This document shows positions 16,000 to 25,732 of a stretch of 48,031 bases of DNA, in pieces (within the stretch, counting starts at the first letter, position 1; each line of letters begins with the position of its first letter). Source of the stretch: Bacteroidales bacterium. Its GTDB lineage: Bacteria; Bacteroidota; Bacteroidia; Bacteroidales; P3. The DNA is taken from contig JAFZDP010000002.1 of NCBI GenBank assembly GCA_017561155.1, positions 1 through 48,031 of the forward strand, given 5' to 3'. Below the pieces are notes generated by a model. That model ran no database searches. It saw nothing but the letters and a program-made list of their open reading frames with translations, and had not been told where the DNA came from. The position numbers and the translations under genes are program-made.

Positions 16000-17320
16000 T
16001 AAGAAAAATAGATGGTTGTTGTTTGTGCTATTATTTAGTGTAACACTGCCTATTTTTGCACAAAATGGAATAAATTCGCCTTTTTCGCAGTTCGGAGTTG
16101 GCGAATTAAAAACTCATTATTTCCACCCATACATCAATTCGATGGGAGGATTATCTTACACCATCCGCAAAAATAATGTCATCAATACCAATAACCCTGC
16201 ATCGTATGCTGCTATCGATAGCAACTCGTTTGTGTTTGATATGGGGTTGGGAGCCGACTTTATAACATTGCAAAACAATAGTCAGTCGCTATACGATGCC
16301 GATGCTGCTCTTAGCCATATCATGTTGGGTTTTCCTCTTGCGAAATGGTGGAAAACAAGTTTCGGTATACAACCTTACAGCGAAGTGAGTTATATAACCA
16401 CAAAGAATACTTATACTTTGGGTAACGGCGACTCTCTTTTTGCACAAAGTATATATGATGGAACCGGAGGAGTGACCAAATTGTATTGGGGTCATGCTTT
16501 TAAAATAGCCGACAATTTCTCGGTAGGTTTCAATGCAAACTATTTGTTTGGTCAAGAAACCAGAGCTATGACATTCCTTTTCCCCGACTCGGCATTTATG
16601 CTAAACTCTCGTCGTTTAAAAGTGACTCAGATAAGCAATTTTACTTTCGACTTTGGTCTTCAATACTATTACAGCCTAAACGAGAACTATACTCTAGGCT
16701 TAGGGCTTACTTACTCGATGCCAATGAATCTAAAAGTGAAAGACAACTCGGTGATATATACATTTGTTCAGAAAGGATATATGGAATATGCTCGCGACAC
16801 CATATTGCCTTCGGCCGAATACGAAAGTACTTTGGAGATGCCTATGGTGGTAGGTATGGGGTTGTCGTTGGTACGCAACGAGAAATGGCTTGTAGGTGTT
16901 GACGCCACATACTCGTCGTGGTCGATGCCTAAATATACCGAAAATCCAGAAATCAACGTTTTGGGAAAATGGACAGCATTCGACTATACAGAAAGTTTGC
17001 GTTTCTCGCTAGGTGGAGAGAAAATGGCAGATATGTTTTCTAGCAAGTATTTCGAGCGAATGTCGTTCAGAGCCGGATTGCATTTCGAACAAGGTAAGCT
17101 AAGTGTGCTAAACCAACAAACAGGAGCTTTCGAAACACTTAACGACTTTGGTATACATGCAGGTATGTCGTTCCCGGTACGAAAGATGAAATCTGTGATA
17201 AATCTAACAGTTCAATGGGGAACATACGGAGTGAAAGAAATATTGAACAAGAACTATGTACAAATAGGTTTGTCGCTTTCGACTAGCGATACATGGTTTA
17301 AAAAACGTAAATACGATTAA
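15992..17320 (+). CDS. Outer-membrane beta-barrel protein, CoaX-linked
   Basis: A 442-residue protein with a signal peptide (RWLLFVLLFSVTLPIFAQ) and alternating amphipathic strands of an outer-membrane barrel. Features resemble the FadL/OmpP1-like family of Bacteroidota: an N-terminal NGINSPFSQFGVGEL plug-like segment, many short Tyr/Trp-rich strands, and a C-terminal strand ending WFKKRK. Its start codon overlaps the coaX stop. Conserved placement between coaX and lptC-type genes suggests envelope work, possibly hydrophobic-substrate transport, but no substrate can be read from the sequence. Family assignment is by pattern only. Confidence 0.75.
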   Translation: MNNKKNRWLLFVLLFSVTLPIFAQNGINSPFSQFGVGELKTHYFHPYINSMGGLSYTIRKNNVINTNNPASYAAIDSNSFVFDMGLGADFITLQNNSQSLYDADAALSHIMLGFPLAKWWKTSFGIQPYSEVSYITTKNTYTLGNGDSLFAQSIYDGTGGVTKLYWGHAFKIADNFSVGFNANYLFGQETRAMTFLFPDSAFMLNSRRLKVTQISNFTFDFGLQYYYSLNENYTLGLGLTYSMPMNLKVKDNSVIYTFVQKGYMEYARDTILPSAEYESTLEMPMVVGMGLSLVRNEKWLVGVDATYSSWSMPKYTENPEINVLGKWTAFDYTESLRFSLGGEKMADMFSSKYFERMSFRAGLHFEQGKLSVLNQQTGAFETLNDFGIHAGMSFPVRKMKSVINLTVQWGTYGVKEILNKNYVQIGLSLSTSDTWFKKRKYD

Positions 17321-17378
17321 TATCACAAACGAGATAATAAATAAAGAATAATAATATAATAGAAATAGAAAATAAAAA

Positions 17379-18695
17379 ATGAAAAAAATCAAGAGAATAG
17401 GAATGGCCATAATGGTAACAGCAATGGCTTTTTCTGCAAATGCACAAAAGATGGGAAAAACTCCCGAAGATAGTTTGAAGTGTATCGAAAACTTGTCGTT
17501 GTATCAAGAGTCGTACAAAATGAAAAATTACGTTGATGCATACGGCCCATGGAAAGAAGTGTTGAAATATTGCCCCGGCAATAGTAAAAACATATACATT
17601 CGTGGTGTGAACATATTGAAAAATATGATAGCTAATGCCAAAACCGGCGAAGAACAACAACAATACATCGACGAATTGATGATGATGTATGATTTGAGAA
17701 TCCAATATTTTGGCGAAGAAGGTTTGAACAAGGCTCGTAAAGCTATGGACTTGGAACAGCTAAGAGGCGAAAAAGCTGTTGAAGAGTACTACAAATTGTA
17801 TGCTGAAGCCGTTCAAATAGATAAAGAAAAATTAGAAGCTTCGTACATTTACAAATTCTTCGAAGCTACAATATTCTATGTACACACGAAGAAAGCTGAA
17901 GCTACTTTGATAATAGACAACTATGATTTGGCATCTACTTTGCTAGAAAAAGCATTGAAAGCCGATCCAACAAATGCCGACATCAAAGCAGCAATAAGCA
18001 ATGTTGAAGCAGCATTTTCGCCATATGCTTCGTGCGAACAATTGGTAGAAATATTTGGTAAAAAATACGAAGAAAATCCTAACGATATAGATTTGATAAA
18101 GAAAATATCTTCGTTGTTGGAAAGCAAAGGTTGTACAAAAACAGATTTGTTCTTCAATACTACCGAAAAACTACATGCTGTAGAACCAAGTCCACAATCG
18201 GCTTATATGATGGGTAATTTGTGCTTGACAAAACAACAATATGGCAAAGCTGTGGAATATTTGAAAGAAGCTGTAGAAGGTATCGATGAAGATAAAAAAT
18301 ATCAAGCATACATACGTTTGGCTTATGCTTATCAAGGAGCAAAAAGCTATGTAGCATCAAGAAGTGCAGCTTACGAAGCTGCTAAATTGGATCCAACCAA
18401 AGGCGAACCATATATGATAATAGCTGCATTGTATGCCGAAACAGCAGGTAGTTGTTGTGGTAGTGGTCCTGTGATGAGCCGTGTGGCTTATTGGGCTGCC
18501 GTTGATAAAGCAATACGTGCTAAGAATGTAGAAGATACTCCGGAAATGGTAGAGCGTGCAAACAAATTTATAAGCACATATTCTCGTCACTTCCCAAATC
18601 AAACTGATGCTTTCATGGAAAATGTAATTGATGGAAGTTCGTTTACTGTTGGTGGTTGGATTGGAGAAACAACAACTGTAAGAACCGTAAAATAA
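17379..18695 (+). CDS. Exported tetratricopeptide-repeat protein
   Basis: A 438-residue protein with signal peptide MKKIKRIGMAIMVTAMAFSANAQ, then helical repeats of TPR type throughout. Clear examples are near YDLASTLLEKALKADPTNADIKA and QYGKAVEYLKEAVEGIDEDKKYQAYIRLAYAYQGAKSYVASRSAAYEAAKLDP. A Ser/Gly/Cys-rich insert (AGSCCGSG) lies near residue 365, where the last repeat would continue. It likely acts as a periplasmic scaffold. It sits 58 nt after the OMP gene and 6 nt before lptC, so the cluster may work together in outer-membrane assembly. No enzymatic motif is visible. Confidence 0.82.
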   Translation: MKKIKRIGMAIMVTAMAFSANAQKMGKTPEDSLKCIENLSLYQESYKMKNYVDAYGPWKEVLKYCPGNSKNIYIRGVNILKNMIANAKTGEEQQQYIDELMMMYDLRIQYFGEEGLNKARKAMDLEQLRGEKAVEEYYKLYAEAVQIDKEKLEASYIYKFFEATIFYVHTKKAEATLIIDNYDLASTLLEKALKADPTNADIKAAISNVEAAFSPYASCEQLVEIFGKKYEENPNDIDLIKKISSLLESKGCTKTDLFFNTTEKLHAVEPSPQSAYMMGNLCLTKQQYGKAVEYLKEAVEGIDEDKKYQAYIRLAYAYQGAKSYVASRSAAYEAAKLDPTKGEPYMIIAALYAETAGSCCGSGPVMSRVAYWAAVDKAIRAKNVEDTPEMVERANKFISTYSRHFPNQTDAFMENVIDGSSFTVGGWIGETTTVRTVK

Positions 18696-18701
18696 TATAT
18701 T

Positions 18702-19274
18702 GTGAAATATTTATACAATATTATAGCAAGTCAAACACGCCTACTATTATCAATAGCAGGTGTGTTTGTTTTTTTGATGTCCGGATGTTCGAACGATATG
18801 AAAGAAATACAGTTTTTCGACCAATCGGGACAACCGGTACAGGTAGTTAGAGATACAGAAATAATACAAAGCAAAAAAGGCCATATACAGCTAAAACTTA
18901 CAGCTCCGGTAATAAATGCTTATGATGGCGAAGAGGCTAAAACAGAATATCCCGAAGGTGTATTTATTCAATTTTTTGGCAACGACGACAAGATAAGTAC
19001 TTCGTTGTCGGCAAAGTATGCTATTTCGTACGATTATAAACAAATAATGGAGGCTAGAAACAACGTGGTAGTAATAGATTATAACTCTGGCGATACAACG
19101 TATATGGAATCTATTGTTTGGGATAAAAACGAAAAAAGGATATATTCAGACAAGCCAATAAAGTCTGTAAACGGAAGTAGAATAACCTATGGCGACGGTT
19201 TTGAGTCGGATGAAAGTTTTAAAAATCCTCAAATTTTACGTCAAAGAGGAACTCTTGAATGGAACGAGGAATAA
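18702..19274 (+). CDS. lptC: LPS export protein LptC
   Basis: A 190-residue LptC-type protein, the inner-membrane-anchored periplasmic piece of the Lpt bridge that moves lipopolysaccharide from the LptBFG ABC transporter to LptA/D. It starts with GTG, the first start after the in-frame stop of the preceding gene. Residues 14-28 are hydrophobic and lead to Cys29 (FLMSGC), so lipidation is plausible, as for many Bacteroidales LptC proteins. The beta-jellyroll signatures IIQSKKGHIQLKLTAP, YPEGVFIQFF and ITYGDGFESDESF fit the family. It is last in the pth-coaX-OMP-TPR-lptC run; no clear terminator hairpin follows. Confidence 0.88.
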   Translation: MKYLYNIIASQTRLLLSIAGVFVFLMSGCSNDMKEIQFFDQSGQPVQVVRDTEIIQSKKGHIQLKLTAPVINAYDGEEAKTEYPEGVFIQFFGNDDKISTSLSAKYAISYDYKQIMEARNNVVVIDYNSGDTTYMESIVWDKNEKRIYSDKPIKSVNGSRITYGDGFESDESFKNPQILRQRGTLEWNEE

Positions 19275-19407
19275 TGTAGATAAATGACTTATTGGACTTT
19301 GTAAAATAGTAAAATATTCGGTTTTATAATAGTGTTTGTCTATCGTACTAATATTAAGAGTGTTTACTAATTAGAAATATTTATTTCTTAAAAAAGAAAA
19401 AAAACTA

Positions 19408-19437
19408 TTGGATATTGGAAAAATATTTGTAAATTTG
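19408..19437 (+). promoter_or_regulatory. Promoter of ackA
   Basis: TTG at 19408-19410 and TAAATTTG at 19430-19437 with a 19-nt spacer. The ATG lies about 50 nt beyond the predicted start. Confidence 0.7.
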
Positions 19438-19495
19438 GAGATGTAAAATAATACAGATAATAGCTATAAAGTACAATAAATAAATAAGTTATACA

Positions 19496-20701
19496 ATGAA
19501 AATCTTAGTATTAAACTGCGGAAGTTCATCTATTAAGTACCAACTGATTGATATGTCGAACAATGCAGAGGTGATGGCAAAAGGATTGTTGGAACGTGTT
19601 GGAACTGAAAATGGCGAATTTACACATCGTCCAAAAGGAAGAGATAAACACTACGAACAATTGCCAATAGCAAATCATACAGTTGGGATAGATCTTGTAT
19701 TACATGCACTTACTGATCCTAAATTGGGTGTGATAAGTGATTTGAACGAAATAGGAGCATGTGGACACCGTGTGGCTCATGGTGGAGAAGTATTTAAAGA
19801 TAGTGTTATAATAGACAAAGCTGTGATTAAACACATCGAAAACTTGTCAGAGTTAGCTCCTCTACACACTCCGGCTATTTTAAACGGAATATTAGCGACT
19901 GAAGAATTGTTGCCAAATATAAAGAAAGTAGCTGTATTTGACACTTCTTTCCATCAAACAATGCCGGCCGAAGCATACTTATACGGCCTACCTTACGAAC
20001 TTTATGAAAAATATAAAGTTCGTCGCTATGGTTTCCATGGTACAAGTCATAAATTCGTAGCCGAAAAAGCTGCCAAGATGATAGGTAAAGATTGGCATGA
20101 TTTGAAGATAATTACTTGTCACTTGGGTAGTGGTGCTTCGATAGCAGCTATCAAAAACGGACAATCTATAGATAGCACTATGGGATTTACTCCACTAGAA
20201 GGTTTGGTGATGGGTACTCGTTGTGGCGATTTGGATCCGGGAGTATTGTTGTATATAGCAGAAAAAGAAAATATGACTACAGCCGATTTGAATACAATGT
20301 TGAACAAGAAGAGCGGTTTGATGGGGCTTTGTGGACGTTCGGATATGAGAGATGTATATGCCGGTCGTAACGAAGGCGACGAAAAATGTAAACATGCATT
20401 TGATGTATTCGCTCATCATGTAAAGAAATACATTGGAGCATATTCGGCTATAATGAATGGTTGTGATATTTTGGTTATGACCGGTGGTATAGGAGAAAAT
20501 GCTTGGTTTATGCGAGAACATATACTTACAAATATGGAATTTTTGGGTGTAGAAATAGATTTTGATCTTAACAAGACTATTATGGGAGAAGATAAAATTA
20601 TATCGACACCAAATTCTAGAATAGCTACAATGGTAGTAACAACCGATGAAGAGTTCGTGATAGCTAGCGACACTGATAGATTGGTAAATGGTTGCAAATA
20701 G
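19496..20701 (+). CDS. ackA: Acetate kinase
   Basis: A 401-residue acetate kinase that interconverts acetyl phosphate plus ADP and acetate plus ATP, the energy-yielding end of acetate fermentation. The N-terminal phosphate loop LVLNCGSSSIKYQL, substrate-site YGFHGTSHKFV, catalytic-core HLGSGASIAAI and GFTPLEGLVMGTRCGDLDPG blocks, and the C-terminal TGGIGENAWFMRE are all present and intact. Length is normal. The partner gene pta, often adjacent, is not in the window. The gene has its own promoter and terminator and so appears to be transcribed alone. Confidence 0.97.
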   Translation: MKILVLNCGSSSIKYQLIDMSNNAEVMAKGLLERVGTENGEFTHRPKGRDKHYEQLPIANHTVGIDLVLHALTDPKLGVISDLNEIGACGHRVAHGGEVFKDSVIIDKAVIKHIENLSELAPLHTPAILNGILATEELLPNIKKVAVFDTSFHQTMPAEAYLYGLPYELYEKYKVRRYGFHGTSHKFVAEKAAKMIGKDWHDLKIITCHLGSGASIAAIKNGQSIDSTMGFTPLEGLVMGTRCGDLDPGVLLYIAEKENMTTADLNTMLNKKSGLMGLCGRSDMRDVYAGRNEGDEKCKHAFDVFAHHVKKYIGAYSAIMNGCDILVMTGGIGENAWFMREHILTNMEFLGVEIDFDLNKTIMGEDKIISTPNSRIATMVVTTDEEFVIASDTDRLVNGCK

Positions 20702-20758
20702 AATGCTTATTATAGGTGGCTTTTGAGAAATAAATATTGAAAGTTTTCTACATAATTG

Positions 20759-20806
20759 AAAGAATTGCTGATTTGTTTATACTAATTGGCAATTCTTTTT
20801 TTTCTT
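20759..20806 (+). terminator. Intrinsic terminator after ackA
   Basis: AAAGAATTGC (20759-20768) pairs with GCAATTCTTT (20789-20798) across a 20-nt loop and continues into a T-tract. The large loop makes it weaker than the other terminators here. Confidence 0.65.
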
Positions 20807-20913
20807 TTCTAGAATTATACGACTGCATTTCTTCGAGGTGTTATATAATAATGTAGTTATAAGAAGTTTATAAATGGAGTATAAAACTTGATTATAAAAA
20901 AACGGAAAAACGC

Positions 20914-20944
20914 TTTGCCAATTGGATAAAAAAGTGTATTTTTA
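20914..20944 (+). promoter_or_regulatory. Candidate promoter of dnaE
   Basis: TTTG at 20914-20917 and TATTTTTA at 20937-20944 with a 19-nt spacer. The last base of the -7 box deviates from consensus (A for G). The dnaE ATG is 34 nt downstream. Confidence 0.5.
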
Positions 20945-20977
20945 CAAATTATTTTTCATCATAAAAAAAACGTTATT

Positions 20978-23900
20978 ATGTCTAATTTCACACACTTACA
21001 TGTACATACACAGTATTCAATATTAGATGGTGCTGCTGATATTAAAAAATTACTTGCACGAGTAAAAGAACTCGGAATGGAATCGTTGGCTATTACAGAC
21101 CATGGTAATATGTATGGAGTATTAGAATTTTTTAATGCTTCCAAAAAGGCCGGTATCAAACCAATATTGGGTTGTGAAATGTATGTGGCAGAAGATAGAC
21201 ATGTCAAAATAGGTTCGGAAAGTCGTAGCGGATACCACTTGATACTTTTGGCTAAGAATGAGACAGGCTACAACAATCTTATCAAGTTGTGTTCGATGGG
21301 CTATCTAAAAGAAAATTTTTATTACAAACCACGTATCGACAAAGAGTTATTACGTCAGCATACAGAGGGACTGATTTGCTGTTCGGCATGTTTGGGTGGA
21401 GAATTGCCCAAGACTATTATGAATAAAGGTATAGAGGCAGCATCGGTATTGGTGGAAGAATTTAAAGATATGTTCGGTGATGATTATTATCTAGAGCTGC
21501 AAAATCATGGCCGTGAGGAACAGAAGTACGTCAACGAGGTGTTGATGGAATTGTCTAAAAAACATGGAGTGAAACTTATTGCTACTAATGATGTACACTT
21601 TATAAAAAAAGAGGACGAAACAACACACCGAATATTGTTGTGCGTAAGTACAGGTCGTAAGTTTGATGAGCCTTCGTCGATGGAGTATACCGGCGAAGAG
21701 TATTTAAAGTCGGAAGAAGAAATGTTATCGTTGTTTCCGGAATGTCCGGAGGCAATAGCTAACACACAAGAGATAGTAAACAAAATAGAGCATTTTGAAT
21801 TAGAACGTAATATAATATTGCCAAAGTTTCCATTGCCTGATGGTTACGATGAAATGCAATATCTAACACATATCACATGGGAAGGGGCAGCAAAACGCTA
21901 TCCCGAAATGACAGAAGAAATACGCGAACGTATACAATTCGAGTTGGATACTATAGAAAAGATGGGATTCCCCGGTTATTTTCTTATCGTGCAAGATTTT
22001 ATTAATGTATCGAGAAACGAATTGGGTGTTATAATAGGCCCAGGTCGTGGATCGGCAGCCGGATCGGTAATTGCTTATTGTATCGGTATTACCAATATAG
22101 ATCCTGTTAAATATAAGTTGCTGTTTGAGCGTTTTTTGAATCCTGAACGTATAAGTATGCCTGATATTGATGTTGATTTTGATGATGAAGGTCGTGAAAA
22201 AGCATTGCAATATGTAATGGATAAATATGGTGCCGACCATGTGGCACAGATTGTTACTTTTGGTGCTATGGCAGCAAAATCGTCGATAAAAGATGTGGCG
22301 AGGGTAATGAACTTAGATTTGCAAGTTTCCAATTATTTGGCAAAACTAGTGCCGGAAAAACCCGGAACAACATTAAGTAAAGCTTTTGAAGAAGTGCCGG
22401 AACTTCGCGAACGTAGAGACAATGGTACCGAATTGGAGAAGAAAGTTCTCCAATATGCTGTAGAATTGGAAGGTTCTATTCGTAATACTGGTGTACATGC
22501 TTGTGGTGTGATAATTGGTCCACAAGATATATCAAACTTTGTGCCTGTAGCATCATCGAAAGAATCGGATTTGATGGTAACGCAGTTTGAAGGTAAACTG
22601 ATAGAGTCTGTAGGTATGCTTAAGATGGATTTCTTAGGACTTAAAACATTGTCTATAATAAAAACTGCGTGCAAGAATATAAAGAAACGTCATGGTATCG
22701 ATCTAGATATGGACAATATATCGCTAGAAGATAAATTGACATATGAATTGTATCAAAAAGGTGCTACTATTGGTACTTTCCAATTTGAATCGGAAGGTAT
22801 GCAGTCGCATTTGCGAGATCTTAAGCCTACACGTTTTGAAGACCTTATTGCAATGAATGCTCTTTATCGTCCGGGTCCAATGCAATATATTCCTCAATTT
22901 ATTGCTCGTAAGCATGGAAAGGAAAAGATAGAATATGATATTCCGATGATGAGTGAATACCTCGACGAAACGTATGGTATTACTGTATATCAAGAACAGG
23001 TGATGTTGCTTTCGCAATCTATGGCAGGATTTACCAAAGGACAAGCCGATGGGTTGCGTAAGGCTATGGGTAAGAAACTTAAAGATAAAATGGCCGAGCT
23101 TAAGGTTAAGTTTGTAGAAGGCTGTAGAAAAAAAGAGTTACCCGAAGATAAAGTAGAGAAGGTATGGTGCGATTGGGAAAAGTTTGCAGAGTATGCATTT
23201 AATAAATCGCATGCAACATGTTATTCTTTTGTGGCATATCAAACGGGATATTTAAAGGCTCATTATCCGGCCGAATATATGTCGGCGGTGCTTACTCATA
23301 ACCTTAACGATATTAAAAAAATTACTTTCTTTATTGATGAATGTAAAAGATTGAAAATACCTGTATTAGGACCGGATGTAAATGAGAGTGATATTCATTT
23401 TATGGTTAATGATAAAGGTGAAATACGTTTTGGATTGGGAGCAATAAAAGGAATGGGCGAAAATGCAGCAACTGAACTTATAGCCGAACGAGAAAAGAAT
23501 GGTAGATTTAAAAATATATTTGATTTCTTTGAAAGGATAAATCTAAAAACTATTAATAGTAAAAACATCGAGTCGTTGGCAAAATCTGGTGCGTTTGATA
23601 CATTTAAAGAAATACATAGAGCACAGTATTTTCAGAAAAAGGAAACCGATACTACTCACTTTATAGGTAAATTGATTCGTTGGGTAAACAATAAAAATAG
23701 TGGTAATGCAGCACAAGTTTCGTTGTTTGATACTTGTGAGAATCTTAAACAAGAAGATTATCCTACTATTCCGGATGCTGAACCATGGTCGATAACAGAA
23801 CAAGTAGGTTTTGAGAAAGAGGTGATAGGTTTTTATGTATCAGGTCATCCGTTAGATACTTTCAAAACAGAGATACAATATTATGTAAATACAAGCTTGT

Positions 23901-24454
23901 CGGAGTTTAAAGATCTTGATACACTGCAAAAGAGAGCAGAAATAAAATTTGCAGGAATAGTAGTAGAAGCAACTCAATTAACTACAAAAACCGGAACTCC
24001 ATACGGAAGATTTATAATAGAAGATTATGATGATACTTTTGAATTTACTTTATTCTCAAAAGATTATTCAAAGTTTAAGGACTATTTACTGAAAGGTAAT
24101 TTTGTTTGTGGTAAAGGGATTGTAAAGGAAAAAAACTGGAATAATGATAGTGATACTATTGCGTTGGAATTCAAATTGACTGAAATGATGATGTTGGACG
24201 AAGTGTTAGACAATTTTGTGAAAAGTATTGTTTTCCATATAAAATTAGACGATATTGATGATGCATTCTGCGAAAAGATGGAAAAGATTATAAAGAAGAA
24301 TAAGGGTAAAGTTCAGTTGATAACTTCGGTAGAGGATTATGTTGATGACGAAAAGATAAGCATACAAATGATAGCAGAAAAACGTGTTAATCCATCGACT
24401 ATTTTGACAGAGCTAAAAAATATAGATAAGATACTTGGTATAGAAATAAGATAA
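20978..24454 (+). CDS. dnaE: DNA polymerase III alpha subunit
   Basis: An 1158-residue replicative polymerase of the C family. The N-terminal PHP domain starts at once (THLHVHTQYSILDGA). The polymerase active-site aspartates lie in PDIDVDFDD at residues 395-403. Further landmarks are GPGRGSAAGS, RNTGVHACGVII, ALYRPGPMQ, YQEQVMLLSQ, KSHATCYSFVAYQTGYLKAHYP and the helix-hairpin-helix region. An OB-fold (KFAGIVVEATQLTTKTGTPY) sits near residue 1000. It is DnaE1-type by layout and slightly shorter than many Bacteroides homologues. The TAA stop overlaps the next ATG by one base, so the GSCFA gene is translationally coupled. Confidence 0.96.
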   Translation: MSNFTHLHVHTQYSILDGAADIKKLLARVKELGMESLAITDHGNMYGVLEFFNASKKAGIKPILGCEMYVAEDRHVKIGSESRSGYHLILLAKNETGYNNLIKLCSMGYLKENFYYKPRIDKELLRQHTEGLICCSACLGGELPKTIMNKGIEAASVLVEEFKDMFGDDYYLELQNHGREEQKYVNEVLMELSKKHGVKLIATNDVHFIKKEDETTHRILLCVSTGRKFDEPSSMEYTGEEYLKSEEEMLSLFPECPEAIANTQEIVNKIEHFELERNIILPKFPLPDGYDEMQYLTHITWEGAAKRYPEMTEEIRERIQFELDTIEKMGFPGYFLIVQDFINVSRNELGVIIGPGRGSAAGSVIAYCIGITNIDPVKYKLLFERFLNPERISMPDIDVDFDDEGREKALQYVMDKYGADHVAQIVTFGAMAAKSSIKDVARVMNLDLQVSNYLAKLVPEKPGTTLSKAFEEVPELRERRDNGTELEKKVLQYAVELEGSIRNTGVHACGVIIGPQDISNFVPVASSKESDLMVTQFEGKLIESVGMLKMDFLGLKTLSIIKTACKNIKKRHGIDLDMDNISLEDKLTYELYQKGATIGTFQFESEGMQSHLRDLKPTRFEDLIAMNALYRPGPMQYIPQFIARKHGKEKIEYDIPMMSEYLDETYGITVYQEQVMLLSQSMAGFTKGQADGLRKAMGKKLKDKMAELKVKFVEGCRKKELPEDKVEKVWCDWEKFAEYAFNKSHATCYSFVAYQTGYLKAHYPAEYMSAVLTHNLNDIKKITFFIDECKRLKIPVLGPDVNESDIHFMVNDKGEIRFGLGAIKGMGENAATELIAEREKNGRFKNIFDFFERINLKTINSKNIESLAKSGAFDTFKEIHRAQYFQKKETDTTHFIGKLIRWVNNKNSGNAAQVSLFDTCENLKQEDYPTIPDAEPWSITEQVGFEKEVIGFYVSGHPLDTFKTEIQYYVNTSLSEFKDLDTLQKRAEIKFAGIVVEATQLTTKTGTPYGRFIIEDYDDTFEFTLFSKDYSKFKDYLLKGNFVCGKGIVKEKNWNNDSDTIALEFKLTEMMMLDEVLDNFVKSIVFHIKLDDIDDAFCEKMEKIIKKNKGKVQLITSVEDYVDDEKISIQMIAEKRVNPSTILTELKNIDKILGIEIR

Positions 24455-25404
24455 TGATGAAACTACAAACAGATGTTGTGCCCCAAAGTGAAGGACTGTT
24501 TTTAAGCCATGATAATAAGGTATTATTAATAGGATCGTGTTTTACTGATTCTATAGGTGAGCGACTTGAATATTTTGGTTTTCAGTGTCTGCGTAATCCT
24601 TTTGGAATATTGTACAATCCTTTTTCTATAGCATCGTGTTTAGAATATTGTATTTCAAATAAGCATGTATCCGACGAAGATTTGATATTTCACAACAATT
24701 TGTGGCATTCGTGGTTGCATCATAGTAAATTTTCAAATATTTCTAAGCAAGATTGTTTGCAAATATGTAATAGCGAAATGGAAAAAGCTTCGGCTTATTT
24801 GAAAACAGTTGATTATATAATTCTAACTTGGGGTACTGCTTTGGCGTATCAACTTAAAGATAATAATTTAGTGGTAGGAAATTGTCACAAAGTTCCATCA
24901 ACTTATTTTGAACGTAGACTATTGACTATAGAGGAGATAGAAGAACGTTATATAGAATTGGGAAAAAAAATACATACAATAAACCCTACTGCAAAAATAA
25001 TACTGACAGTAAGTCCTATTAGACATTGGAAAGAAGGGTTTAGAGAAAATCTTTTGAGTAAGTCGGTATTGCATTTAGCTGTAGATTCATTGAGAAAGAA
25101 ATCTGATAGATTTTGTTATTTCCCATCGTACGAAATTGTTATGGACGAGTTGAGGGACTATCGATTTTATGAACGAGATATGTTGCATCCCAATCCTATA
25201 GCTATAGATATTATTTGGGATAGATTTTTGGAAACATATTCGAATACTAATGTAAGAGAAGTTTGTATGTTGGTAGATAAATATCGTAAAATGAAACAAC
25301 ACAAACCTTTTTTCCCGGATAGTGAAGAATATAAACAACATCAAAGTAAAATGGAAATCTTATATAAGCGATTAGAAAGTATATTTGGACGAGCTTTGCT
25401 ATAG
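24454..25404 (+). CDS. GSCFA domain protein
   Basis: A 316-residue protein of the GSCFA family, named after its N-terminal motif, here GSCFT (residues 27-31). Other family marks are FGILYNPFSIA, HNNLWHSWLHHS, LTWGTALAYQ, TVSPIRHWKEG and the C-terminal DMLHPNPIAIDIIWDRF. The fold is thought to be SGNH-hydrolase-like, but the substrate is unknown. The start overlaps the dnaE stop by one base. A second ATG is the next codon (24457) and could equally be used. Coupling to dnaE looks genomic rather than functional. Confidence 0.88.
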   Translation: MMKLQTDVVPQSEGLFLSHDNKVLLIGSCFTDSIGERLEYFGFQCLRNPFGILYNPFSIASCLEYCISNKHVSDEDLIFHNNLWHSWLHHSKFSNISKQDCLQICNSEMEKASAYLKTVDYIILTWGTALAYQLKDNNLVVGNCHKVPSTYFERRLLTIEEIEERYIELGKKIHTINPTAKIILTVSPIRHWKEGFRENLLSKSVLHLAVDSLRKKSDRFCYFPSYEIVMDELRDYRFYERDMLHPNPIAIDIIWDRFLETYSNTNVREVCMLVDKYRKMKQHKPFFPDSEEYKQHQSKMEILYKRLESIFGRALL

Positions 25405-25495
25405 GCAACTTCTAAAAATTTCATGTTTCGGATAAATAAAAGAATGTTCTTTAAAACTTTTGCGTGGTTGACTTTGTCGATGTTGCTGTTGCTCG

Positions 25496-25524
25496 AAAGA
25501 GCCAATGTTTAGACATTGCTCTTT
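25496..25524 (+). terminator. Terminator-like hairpin after the dnaE-GSCFA unit
   Basis: AAAGAG / CTCTTT and CAATGT / ACATTG pair with a single bulged C and a TTAG loop. An eight-T run comes about 12 nt later rather than immediately, so termination is likely but not certain. Confidence 0.5.
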
Positions 25525-25558
25525 ACTCGCTTTGCGTTTTTTTTGAATAAGGAGTTCT

Positions 25559-25672
25559 ATGTATCAATTGTTATTCGAATATCTATTGCCATTTTTATTG
25601 TATGTGGATTGTATTCTTTATCTCCAATCTGACATTGAAAATTTCAAAAAAATAATTAGATTATTCTTTTGA
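25559..25672 (+). CDS. Possible small membrane protein (37 aa)
   Basis: An ATG only 5 nt after a strong AAGGAG sequence (25548-25553), unusual because most starts here lack a Shine-Dalgarno site. The 37-residue product begins MYQLLFEYLLPFLLYVDC and ends in a basic tail (KKIIRLFF), so it could be a single-pass membrane peptide. No homologue is recognised and AT-rich DNA gives such frames by chance, so confidence is low. Confidence 0.2.
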   Translation: MYQLLFEYLLPFLLYVDCILYLQSDIENFKKIIRLFF

Positions 25673-25732
25673 TTTTTGTGTGATAAAACAACATTTTTTA
25701 CCGATAGTGAAAGACCTTTGAAAAGGTATTTT

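Noticed and set aside
25423-25512. 29-codon hydrophobic frame after the GSCFA gene
   Set aside because: Its end overlaps the terminator-like hairpin and no ribosome-binding site is seen.
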